Positions 1 to 9,219 of a stretch of DNA of 64,000 bases are shown in pieces. A model generated the notes under the pieces. The model did no database searches. It saw nothing but the letters and a program-made list of their open reading frames with translations, and was not told the origin of the DNA. Each line of letters starts with the position of its first letter. Position 1 is the first letter of the stretch. Made by a program: the position numbers and the translations under genes. The DNA is from Panicum virgatum (lineage: Eukaryota > Streptophyta > Magnoliopsida > Poales > Poaceae), in NCBI RefSeq assembly GCF_016808335.1, contig NC_053141.1, positions 4,580,711 to 4,644,710 of the forward strand, in the 5' to 3' direction.

Positions 1-1008
1 CACCGACAACCGGGTGGGGGAAGAAGCTGCTGGGGTAGAGGAGGAAGATGCCGGGATGAGGGAGGGAGCAGGTGCATGCAATAGAGAGGGGGGGTGAGGC
101 AATGGATGAGTGGATTGGGGTGTTCGACGGATCGGACGCCCTATCCCTGGCATTATCGTTTATAAATACTCCAATACGATTTTGTCCAGTGAGGGAAAAC
201 CACGTTCCCAACTCCCTCCCCCCCTCCACACCCAAAAAAAAGTCACCCCTCTTAGTTTAATTGACCGTTGAAAATTGTTTCAAATTGTCCACTACCCATT
301 TCACACGAATATATGTGTGTGTGTGTGTCCTCAATACAAGTATTCACACACATCCAAGCAAGTCCAAACAAACAGCCGTTCTTCAAGGTAGCTTCGTTCG
401 TTGGCTGAGAATCCTTGTCTAGCCTGGACAAAGATTTATGTATGGGGTTTTTAGAAGGCGTACCGCGTCTTTCAAGTTGTACCTTGTTAATAGTCTGACG
501 CCAATGAGCAATATAAAATTAATGAAAACCACCTAAATTAAACTAGCTAAGAGTGGTATGTAATCAATCCTTTTTTTTTTTGCGGGTAGGTATGTAATCA
601 ATCCTTGAAATGCTACTCATTTAGTTTTGTGGAAATTCATAGAATACTACTCTGAAGATATTTTTACCCCTAGTGAGGGAAAATATTATATAAACCCAAA
701 CTAAACTAAAAGTCATTCTAACTTGGCCCCTGTAAATTGTTACAGTTGATTTGGAGCAAAAACCCTCCTACTAATTTTGCTTTGCTTTGATTTTAATTTC
801 CCCCGTCGTTCACCAAATGTCTAAAGCAAGCATGCATGCATTTTAAACGCTTTTTCGATGGTTTGGTACAGTTACAAGGCATAGGCATGGCTATACTTTT
901 TTTTTTGTAGGACGCGGTTATAATGCTTTCGTGATGCTTACTTTGATTGGAATTAAGAACCTGCTCTAGTTGTCGCTAGCCCCGGAAGATGCTAGCTAGC
1001 TGGTGCTG
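1..1008. other. 5' flank of the first (broken) membrane/armadillo gene copy
   Basis: No gene seen. From about position 160 the sequence is alignable with 31725 onward, the promoter flank of the intact copy. A short TG run lies near 312-328. Positions 1-159 are purine-rich and have no counterpart in the second copy. Around 644/645 this copy preserves the uninterrupted site where the second copy carries a Helitron. Confidence 0.6.
687..694 (+). promoter_or_regulatory. TATA box of the duplicated gene, copy 1
   Basis: TATATAAA is conserved with 33006-33013 in the intact copy. In this copy the solo LTR now lies between the TATA box and the ATG at 1451, so any transcript leader would include LTR sequence. 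Confidence 0.45.
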
Positions 1009-1013
1009 ATAAA

Positions 1014-1393
1014 TGTTGGAGTCTTTAGGACCTCTAGGAGTAGAACAGAGGGGATTACTTGGTGATTCTTGAAGGAGGGGTCGTCCAGGGTCGACGACAA
1101 GCCTGAAGCTCCGGCGGCGGAGTCGTGGACGACGTGGTCGCAGTGCAGTGGCTGGCGCTGGTGGCACCTTCCCATCGTGGTCAGCCCCTCCCTCTCGATC
1201 AGACTAGGGTTAGGACGGTGGGGAACCGTAGCCGCGGCGAACCTCGTCTCTCGGTCCTCTAATCTCACCTCCACTTTATAGGGCTGCGCGACGGGGGCCC
1301 ACCAGCCTCATATTGGGCTGGGCGTCCCCGATCAGGACGCGAGTCAAGGTTGGCCCAGTCGTTGGACTGGCCCGGTGGAGATCAATACTAACA
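1014..1393 (-). mobile_element. Solo LTR of a copia-type element
   Basis: A 380-bp segment starting TGTTGG and ending CTAACA is flanked by a perfect 5-bp duplication ATAAA (1009-1013 and 1394-1398). The duplicate locus near 33320 lacks it. Its right-hand part resembles the LTR-like sequence at about 53930-54247, which adjoins a copia gag fragment read on the minus strand, so the LTR is probably in minus orientation. Unequal LTR recombination is the usual origin of solo LTRs. A further 20 bases (1400-1420) are also absent from the other copy. Confidence 0.7.
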
Positions 1394-2047
1394 ATAAATA
1401 ATAGCTGTACAGTTAGGTTTTACTCGCGCTGCAGGCCGAGAAGGCAAACAATGGCGACGACACCTGCCATCAGTGGCGAAGAGTTCTCCATCACAGTAGT
1501 GGAGCCCACCGCGCAGGCTGACGCTGCTTCCGGTGACGAGGTGCCGCTGAGGGAGAGCCGCAGTGAGGAGGTCCAGCAGAGAAGAAGAAGGGAGAGCAGC
1601 GCCGACATGGTGAGGAGGAAGCTGAGAAGGCTGAATCAGATCGTGTTTTGCGTTGCCTTCCTGGAGTTGGCGGGCAACGCTGTCGGCACTCTGGCCTTCG
1701 TTTGGGCTACCGTTGTCTTGCTTGGCGGGTTCAGTTCACTAATTAAGCCGCACAGATTTCTGGTTTTCTACCGTCATGATTTTCATGGAAGCCTCCAGGT
1801 GCGTCCTACGTAGAGCTCTATCTCTCTCTGTATATATACATATATATAATAAATTTATTAAATTACTGAAGTAATAGCTCGCGGTTGCTAAACTACCGAA
1901 AAATTGTTCAGTAATTATGCTTAACTATAGATGTACAATAAACTGCTACACTTAAGATGTAGAATAGCATATATATGGATATATATTTCTATATATATAA
2001 CTTTGTTTGTGTTTCAAGTGACTCACTGCTGACTCTGGCTACATATG

Positions 2048-2297
2048 TGTAACAGCCCTATGTTGATTAACTAGTTAAACATGTCATCATGTGCATTTTA
2101 AAGCATTAAGCATAATTAGCTCGCAATTAAGAAGAGAATTAAACCTTAGACTAATCCACTGTTTTGGTAGTGGCGGACAGTCCGCCCCTATACGGCGGAC
2201 GGTCCACGACCTTGCCACGTGGCCGACCACGGTTCACCTCGGGCACATCGAATTCACTGCCACGTCACCATACCCGCGGACAGTCCGCGCATCATTC
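2048..2297 (+). mobile_element. LTR-like fragment replacing part of exon 2
   Basis: Homology to the intact copy stops at about 2047 (equivalent of 33918) and resumes at about 2298 (equivalent of 34080). The foreign 250 bp begins TGTAACAGCCC, the style of a grass gypsy LTR start, and contains paired GCGGACAGTCCGC-like palindromic motifs. About 160 bp of host exon was lost, so this is a replacement rather than a clean insertion. Confidence 0.5.
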
Positions 2298-2382
2298 ACC
2301 CCACTAGAGTTTCGGCCGCAAATAGCTGCAAGCATCCTAAAGGTGGTATTACTGGTTATTATCAGCCAGTTGCTGGCGCGAC

Positions 2383-2990
2383 CTAGGAAAATGCAATTTT
2401 TTCATCTGGTTGGTGATCCATGACCGCTGTTGGACAGCAGCTCGAAGAAAAAAGCATGGGTTACAGGATGACGATTCCTGTGCGTTGTGTGCACAAATGT
2501 CGGAGACAGTGGATCACCTGCTAATTGCTTGTCCATTTACGAGAGAAGTTTGGTTTCGCTTGCTGCGTAGATTGGATTGGCTGTCTTTGGCGCCGAACGC
2601 CCAGTCCACTTTCTTTGTTTCCTGGTGGTCCACAGCGAGGAAACAATTGTCTAAGGCCAACCGCCGTTGTTTCGATAGCCTGGTAATTCTCACTTCTTGG
2701 ATGCTTTGGAAAGAGAGGAATGACAGGACCTTCGATCGACGAGTGCGTACAGTCGATGATGTACTTACGAGGGTGTACGATGAGATTACTGATTGGTTTC
2801 AAGCAAAGTTCAGATGCCTCGAGTCGGTGCTTTGTAAATTAGGTAGGCTTCCGGGTCGCTCAATAGGGGTCGTGTAATCGTCTTTGTGGGTTTTTCTGCA
2901 GTCGGTTGTGGTTCTATAACCGACTCTTTTGTAACACTTCTCTTCTCTTCTTAATGAAAAACGTGCCCAGGTACGGTCGCGAAAAAAAAA
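2383..2990 (+). mobile_element. 5'-truncated LINE (non-LTR retrotransposon) insertion
   Basis: The 608-bp insert ends in an A-run (2982-2990) and is flanked by a perfect 15-bp target duplication AGTTGCTGGCGCGAC (2368-2382 and 2991-3005). The intact gene copy has this sequence once (34152-34166). The insert's reading frame is the C-terminal part of a plant LINE polyprotein, followed by a 3' UTR. This is the classic product of target-primed reverse transcription with 5' truncation. Confidence 0.93.
2392..2877 (+). CDS. C-terminal LINE fragment with reverse-transcriptase zinc-binding (zf-RVT) domain
   Basis: The frame opens at the truncated 5' end of the LINE and runs to the stop at 2875-2877, about 160 residues. 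It contains a CxxC followed by HLLxxC zinc-binding pattern (CALC near 2488 and HLLIAC near 2515), then tryptophan-rich sequence and the WMLWKERNDRTF motif typical of the tail of plant LINE ORF2. The reverse transcriptase and endonuclease domains are missing, so it is a dead fragment. It has no start codon of its own at the 5' end and no relation to the host gene it interrupts. Confidence 0.85.
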   Translation, partial: CNFFIWLVIHDRCWTAARRKKHGLQDDDSCALCAQMSETVDHLLIACPFTREVWFRLLRRLDWLSLAPNAQSTFFVSWWSTARKQLSKANRRCFDSLVILTSWMLWKERNDRTFDRRVRTVDDVLTRVYDEITDWFQAKFRCLESVLCKLGRLPGRSIGVV

Positions 2991-4904
2991 AGTTGCTGGC
3001 GCGACTACGTCAGGGCTGGTTTGGTTACATTACCCTCTTCTTTTTTTTCTGGCTGCTGCTGTTTGTGGAGGCTTTTATGGATTTTACAAAATATCACCAC
3101 ACAAATTTGCCAAGAGATCCAAGGATGCGGTTTCCAACCTAAAATTTACGGGCTTGTTTCTTGCTTGGACATACGGGACAATCGTCCTCGCACTGGTGGC
3201 CGCTTCGATCATGTCCCGTATACCATTTATGAGGAAACCCGTACCACTACTTTGTTTCAAAGTCAGTATAGCCTCAGGGTTGGCATGTTTGCCCTTCTTC
3301 CAAGCAGAATTAGCTTCTTACTACAGGTATTTCAGCATATCAGTCGCTGCAGTGCTACTAGCACTAAGCAACCATGAGAATTGGGGACAGGATGATATCT
3401 TTTCAGAGACATCGTCGGAAGAAAACAATAGCAGCTCCTGTGCCCTCCTCTTGCAGATCCTTGAAACAGTCCTGCCCATACTCTTCTTTTGGAGGCGTCA
3501 TATTCCCATTGCCAGGCATCCCCCTCAAAATATCATTCTACATGTTGTTCTCGGTGATAGCAGCGGTGCTGATTGCCAACCTGCAGATCCCGGTGGCATT
3601 CCTGCAGGTTCTGCTATCGGTTCTGCGCCTTCGCGCAGCCTGCTAGGTCACCACCACCACCACCATGACTATCGCCCATTGCCACCGGATGCTAGCCCAA
3701 ACTTGGTTCCATCCATAGTAATCTTCTTCATCATGGAGCTATGCCAAGGATCATCCTATATCCTGGCAACCATCTGCGGGCTCATCTCCCTTCTCCTTCG
3801 CAGATCGCTTGTCCGTGACTTAGAATTCAAACAAGAGTGGGGACCAAAAGCTGTCAACCTGTACCACCGTCAAGCCTACCAGGCACGCACGGAAAGGGGT
3901 CTTTTTCCTTCGGAGAAACACACGCCCAGCCTCACCAGCTTCGCCATTGAGTCCCTTGGCAACACCTCAAGTGAAATGCAACAACTTGTTGGGCTTCACG
4001 TTCTTCACAACTTCCTGGAACGATGGGACTCCGAGTCTAAAAAGGAGCTCAACACAGAAATCATTTACGGCTCCAAGAAAGCAGTGCCCAGCTTGATTGA
4101 CATGCTTGGCTCCACTACAGTTGCAATCAGGCTGCTAGCTGCTACAATCACCAACGAGATCAGTGGCAGCCTCAAAGTTTCTGAGTTTCCTGCTGGCATG
4201 CTGAAGATGGTATCTTCGCTCCTTGATGCTGAGAACAGACAAGACTCCATGCTGAACAATTTATCTGAAGATAATGGAGGGAGCAACATTGAACGTCAGT
4301 TGATCGAAAAATTTATTTTCAGAAGGCGAATACACTTTTCCTTGCTGGGCTTGTCCATGCTTGAGAAGCTTACCTGTGATCCTGATAACTGCGCAGAAAT
4401 TGCGCGCCAAAGATGGTACAAACATCATCACCAAGATCATAGGGCTTATCATCTACCTCACCGACGAGAAAATCAGTGGTGAAAGCGAAATACAGCACAA
4501 AATGATGGTGTATGATTCTGCTTTGAAGTTTGTGAGGAGGCTTGCTGTCAAAGGTGGCAAAATTGGCATGAGGTTTCGCCATGAGTTGTCAGAGAACCCC
4601 TTGTTCCTGAACAGCCTCGAACGTATCTTGGACTTGGAGGACCGCCAACCAGAGCTATGGGAGCCGGCGATTGATATTATAGCAAAGCTGGCCTGGGTAC
4701 ATAGAAATATTTAGGGAGAAGGGAGCGAAGGGCGCCCTAGACATGGTTAAAGGACCATCCAGGTTGGGAAAGTACAGGGTCTTCCTCGATGGTGAAGGAG
4801 TGGTCGCGGAGAGCTTACCTATGCGCGACCTGGTTGACAAGGCCAAAAGGCTAATTTATCAGGCAGCTCCAACTCGGGGTGCTCAACCAGTTGATCATGC
4901 ATGA

Positions 4905-5326
4905 CTCAGATTGAAGTTTTTATAATTTGCACCCTAAAAAAATGGGTGAGTGTCAACATTCATAGGCAACTGTTTTTTTTAGATTAGAAAATTCCAGCCT
5001 TGAACGTTCACTCGTGAATGTCTACAGCCAATTTAGGCCAATTTATAGTGCTTACTCCTTAGTAATAGCCTGTGGGAACATGAGTGAAATCTTTTATTAG
5101 TCTTCTTATCATTTGATTTTGCCCTAAAACATGTGCAAAGTGCATACACATAGTTTTCGAGAGAAAATTCAGAGTCTTATGAGGATATATTTATTTAGTA
5201 CTGCTGACAAATTTTTATAATGCATATGGGACTTATACAAGGTTCCTCAAAATTTAATTTTTTATTAGGAACACGCGGAGTTGGCACTTGAAAATCATCC
5301 AATGCACCAATAGGCCTACTCCAAAT
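4905..5326. other. 3' flank of copy 1
   Basis: No gene seen. The sequence matches 36911-37337 downstream of the intact gene with small indels, for example the run containing AAAAAATGGGTGAG. It ends at the target duplication of the hAT-like element that starts at 5327. Confidence 0.6.
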
Positions 5327-6837
5327 TATAGATGGCCAAACGGACCGCATGACATGGTACAATACTAACATGCTCGGACAGGACACGACTTGGCACTAAA
5401 TTGTAGCCAGGCACGACACGACTAGAGTTTAGTCGTGCCGTTCTGGCCAGCCGGCACGAGTAACCCGGCATGCCGTGTCGGCCTGCCGCCCAGCAGTCGC
5501 CGCCGCGTCGTGCTGTCGCCATTGCCGTCGCAGTCGCGAGCGTAGAGGAGGCCGTAGCCTCGGTAGCCGAGGCAAGGGGCGGGGAAGACTACGATGGGGC
5601 GACGGGGCGGCGAAAGTCACGGAGCGGCGGCAGCCAAGACAATGATGCGCGGAGAAGGCCATGGCGGCCGGAGGCGGGAGCCGGCAAAACGTGAGGAGAG
5701 TAGGAAACCGGCCAGAAAGTGGACGGGGAGGTGCGCGGGGGGGGGGGGGGGGGGGCTATGCGTGACAACGCGAGAGAGGAGGAGAGGCTGAGATGGTGAC
5801 GGGACTTGGGGGCTGGCGGCTAGGAATGAAGGGAGAAAATCTAGGGTTTGAGAAATGTGAAGAGTATAGATGAGGGCTGGGCCCGTGGCAGCACCCATGT
5901 CGGCTCGTTAGTCGTGTCGCGCCCGTGTCGGCACGCAACCCGCACACTACGCTACGGTCGTGCTGTACTAGCACTGGCACTAGGGGCTTCCTATCCCCCT
6001 TCCGGAAGATGGATAACAAATATATCTATAAAGCCCAATTACAAAGGTGTCACGCGGCCGGCCCATCAGAGACTCACACCCGGCTGCCTGTCTCCCCAGC
6101 AGCAGTGGGCCGCGCGCCGGTGCTTCTCTCTGTTGTCGAATTGTGCAAGCGATGTGCAGCTTGCATGTCGTCACTCGACGGTGCAGGTGGTGCTAGCGCG
6201 TCCTTTCATTTTTTTTTCTCTCTTCAAGCTGCATCAATAATTAACACTTTCACCAAACTACCGCAGTCAATATTTTAAAATACAATATTCAACATTCACT
6301 CAAACTTAATACAACATTTCTTATAAACTAGTTAAACATTTTATATGAAAATGTTGAAAGTGTATGTCCAAAATGTTGAATATGTATACTCAGATGTTGC
6401 AATAGTATACTTTGAATGTTGATTTTTTTAGAAAAAAAATTAATTAAAATATATGCATATGTGATCTTGTTTTGTTGCATAAATTCCAAATAACATCATG
6501 GTTCAAACGGAATCCAAAACGTATTTACGGTTTGAAAGAAAAATATAATCAAAGTTTTGAATCTAAATGGAATCTCCACGTCCACCCACCAACATGCAGC
6601 CATGCACACTCCCAAGCCAGACATGCGCACAGTGCTACACTCCATTGCTTGAATCTTATCCGCTCGATTGTACCGCACGGATCTCAAACACTGAAAGTTC
6701 AATGACTTTCTCATCTTCTGGAAGATGTATAGGATTTCTACTGGCACTATGGCTACCGTATCGGGCCGTGTTCGTGTCGTGTTTTTAGTGTCGTGCCCTA
6801 TGCGGTCCATCAGGAATGGCCCATTGGGCCATCTATA
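5327..6837. mobile_element. Non-autonomous hAT-like element with a nested Mutator-like element
   Basis: Terminal inverted repeats TATAGATGGCC (5327) and GGCCATCTATA (ending 6837) are flanked by 8-bp duplications CTCCAAAT (5319-5326) and CTCCAAAC (6838-6845), one mismatch apart. The second copy at 37330-37337 reads CTCCAAAC, so the mismatch is a later change. Eight bases is the hAT duplication length. The interior is GC-rich with a long G run near 5738-5756 and holds a nested Mutator-like element (5982-6739). No transposase is encoded. Confidence 0.75.
5982..6739. mobile_element. Mutator-like non-autonomous element (758 bp)
   Basis: A perfect 9-bp duplication ACTGGCACT flanks the element (5973-5981 and 6740-6748). 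The ends form imperfect inverted repeats of about 32 bp centred on CTTCCGGAAGATGG and its complement. Nine-base duplications are diagnostic of Mutator-like elements. The interior contains several ATGTTGAA-type repeats. The same insertion is at 37994-38002, so it predates the segmental duplication. Confidence 0.8.
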
Positions 6838-7081
6838 CTCCAAACATTAGAGATAGTTGATAGCTTACATCTAAAAGTTAGAGATATGTCCTCCAACAAT
6901 AATTTAAATAGGTCCACATATCATTCAAAATTAAATATTAAACAAAATTTAAAATGAAGTATAGATATCCATATCACATAAATCTTTTGATTTCAAAACT
7001 GATCAGGAGCAACGACGACCACAATACCACTCAGAATTAATAACAAAAATCATAATCCCTTGATCATTTGCTCTCGATCTA

Positions 7082-7624
7082 CTACCTGCCAACAATCAAG
7101 GCCCCCAGCAAATACGAGACCATGGTCAGATCAAAATCTGCCGTGACCATGTCCACCACCGGCGAGCCGCGGTACGCCCACAGCCCGTCCTGGCAGGACC
7201 CGACGGCGACCTGCGCGTCGATGTACTCCTGCCTGACGCGCGAGAAGTCACAGGCGAACAGCTGGTCCGCGACGCCGCCCATCAGGGGGCCAGCCTCGCC
7301 GTACTTCGCCTTGCAGTGGTCGACCGCCGCTTTCTCGCCGGCGGGGAGCTTCCCGGCCCCCAGCATCTGGTCCATCTCCGCCACGGAGTTCCTGTACCTC
7401 TGCCTGGCCAGCCTCGCCGCGACGAGCGCGTAGACGGTGAGCTCGGCGGTGGCCGGCGCGTTCGACAGCGTCTCCCGGCAGAGCGCGTGCCACCGCTCCG
7501 TCTTGTTGGACAGCGTGAGGCACGCGTCGTACGAGGTCATGGACGGCACATTGTTGCAGGCTTCGCCGGCTGCGAGCAACGCGGCGAGAGAGACGACTAC
7601 CACTGCAGCAGCGACCATGTTCAT
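7082..7624 (-). CDS. PMEI-type pectin methylesterase/invertase inhibitor
   Basis: Single-exon protein of 180 residues. The ATG at 7624 is chosen because the upstream in-frame codon at 7636 is TTG. A hydrophobic signal peptide (about residues 1-22) suggests secretion to the cell wall or delivery to the vacuole. Six Cys are at 23, 35, 49, 104, 125 and 144. The 35/49 pair matches the N-terminal hairpin and 104/144, separated by 39 residues, matches the second disulfide of the four-helix PMEI fold. The length is typical. Family members bind pectin methylesterase or acid invertase; which one cannot be told from sequence. It differs from the inverted copy at 48000-48542 at only two residues (Val4 for Gly, and Arg for Ser near 131). 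A TATA box lies at 7720-7727. Confidence 0.85.
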   Translation of the reverse strand: MNMVAAAVVVVSLAALLAAGEACNNVPSMTSYDACLTLSNKTERWHALCRETLSNAPATAELTVYALVAARLARQRYRNSVAEMDQMLGAGKLPAGEKAAVDHCKAKYGEAGPLMGGVADQLFACDFSRVRQEYIDAQVAVGSCQDGLWAYRGSPVVDMVTADFDLTMVSYLLGALIVGR

Positions 7625-7639
7625 GGCTGCTCTCAATCG

Positions 7640-8699
7640 AAATGGTGGGTGTTTTTTCTTTTTTTTTTCCTTTTTTTGGGACTTGTGTGATGTACTGTTG
7701 AAACTAGCGTTGAGGGGCCTATAAATAGGATATTTGTGTTTCTCCGATTGGTAGATGAATTGTAAAAATATGTGGGGAGATATAGCAAGTATTTATTAGA
7801 ATGCAACAAATAAGCCAGGTTTTTTATTTCGCGTTGATATGATTCCTAAAATAAAATCTCTTTTCTAGCTACCCATAAATGTAGGCCATCTGCTATAGTA
7901 TATACGAAGTTAATGCTCGCTACCAATTTAATAAGATTACTAAACAATATCTTTTGTCAAGCAGCATAGTTTTAAGTATTTCTCTGGCATTATCTACATT
8001 TAAACAAAGAATTAATACACAAGCACCAATACAAAATCACTAATCCTTGCGAGTTCATCCGTGTCGTTAATACTGAAAGCAGTCAGGCACCCCCAGTCTT
8101 TTATTAGGGTAGTCACAGTATCCATTTATCATTATTTTTAAAACTTTTTTTAGATTAAGAAATATCCAGCTTTGACCTCTCACAGCTGAGAGAGGCTACA
8201 GCTGACAAAGTATAGATTGAGACCGCATAGCAAACACTTACATCACCATATTAAAAGCTAAAACCGGACAAAATGAAAAGTTCACAAACTAATTAATTGG
8301 GGATGTGGAACAATTGTTCTAGTTAGAATAATTCAATTGTGGGTCTAGAACAATTGTTACAGTTGTATAAAATAAAATTATTCTATATCTCAAAAAAAGG
8401 TTCTAAAATATTTCATTCAAATATGGTTAAGTCCGGTCTTGTTTGAAAGCTCTTGATATAAGAATACCAGTGGTAAAATCGGAATTTGATTTAGGTATGG
8501 TTTGGAAGATACAGATGTCTTTACTTCAAATCTTTATTTGCACAAAACCTAATGTACGTGTCAGATCTGCACCATGCCGGTAGCACGTTGTAATGTGGGC
8601 TAGCAGAATAAGTTTAGGCTAAATAACATACTAAAATCACTAATAGGCTGCCAATAAAAGAAAAATGAACGGGCCGCGCTGAACCCATGCTGTGATAAT
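7640..8699. other. Upstream region of the PMEI-type gene
   Basis: No gene seen. It contains the TATA box TATAAATA (7720-7727) and AT-rich sequence. The whole stretch is repeated inverted at about 46840-47985, so it belongs to the inverted duplication. It ends at the CACTA insertion site. Confidence 0.6.
7720..7727 (-). promoter_or_regulatory. TATA box of the minus-strand PMEI gene
   Basis: On the minus strand the motif reads TATTTATA within CCTATTTATAGG, 96 bp upstream of the ATG at 7624. It is conserved at 47895-47902 upstream of the duplicate gene. Confidence 0.6.
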
Positions 8700-8719
8700 G
8701 ATCACTACTAGAAAACAGG

Positions 8720-8940
8720 CCTTCAGCACCGGCTGAGAAGGGCCAAAGGAACCGGTTTCCCAACCGGTGCCCCGCAACCGCGACCAATGGTCTCGCCTTA
8801 AGACACCGGATTTTTCAACCGGTGCCTTAGGCTTCTGTTGGTACCGGTTGGAAACACCAACCGGTACCAAAGAGGCTGCTACGCTGACGCAAGGTGGCAG
8901 CTCCTTTGGTACCGGTTGGTCTTTCCAACCGGTACCAATG
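8720..8940. repeat. Left subterminal repeat cluster of the CACTA element
   Basis: Multiple copies of ACCGGTTGG, AACCGGTGCC and AACCGGTACC occur in direct and inverted orientation, and pairs can form short hairpins. The right subterminal region (18680-19015) and an internal cluster (14175-14565) share the motif. In this superfamily such arrays bind the element's own DNA-binding protein. Confidence 0.75.
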
Positions 8941-9219
8941 ACCTTTTTTTTCTCAAATTCAGTTTTGGTTGTTATATTTATTACTGTTTATTCTTTTATA
9001 ATTGCTAAACGCACTCAAGCTCTACAGTACTATACGTTCATTGGTCGTTCGTGTTCGTTTTCAGAGAATATTTGAAACTAACTAAAAGTGAAATGCGAGC
9101 ATATAATTAAGCTAATTAGATGAACTAATATATTTACAAATTTACAAACATCAAGGCATAACGTTTAAAAATATTTACAAATGTACAAGTCATGTTTGCA
9201 GTCCAACTACTGGTCCCCT

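Larger units (their letters stand above)
1451..4904 (+). pseudogene. Broken copy of the membrane/armadillo-repeat gene
   Basis: This is a direct paralogue of the intact gene at 33355-36910. The ATG at 1451 and exon 1 (to about 1799) are well preserved, although the reading around 1740 has diverged. The first part of exon 2 (equivalent of 33919-34079) is replaced by unrelated LTR-like sequence (2048-2297). A LINE fragment interrupts the next part (2383-2990). The following coding sequence, about 3000-4700, is similar but has frameshifts, including a 4-bp insertion near 4408. An 821-bp deletion at 4692-4694 joins the late part of exon 2 directly to exon 3, removing intron 2. A short His run occurs near 3647-3665. 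It cannot encode the full protein; a truncated transcript is possible. Confidence 0.85.
160..5982 (+). repeat. Direct segmental duplication, copy 1
   Basis: This block matches 31725-38002 in the same orientation, including promoter flank, exons, introns, 3' flank and the left part of a hAT element. It is the degraded member: it carries a solo LTR, a LINE insertion, an LTR fragment replacing part of exon 2 and an 821-bp deletion, none of which are in copy 2. Copy 2 in turn carries a Helitron absent here. Confidence 0.85.

Noticed and set aside
7316..7690. Plus-strand frame opposite the PMEI gene
   Set aside because: It is the complement of a GC-rich coding exon; Arg-rich translation without motifs.
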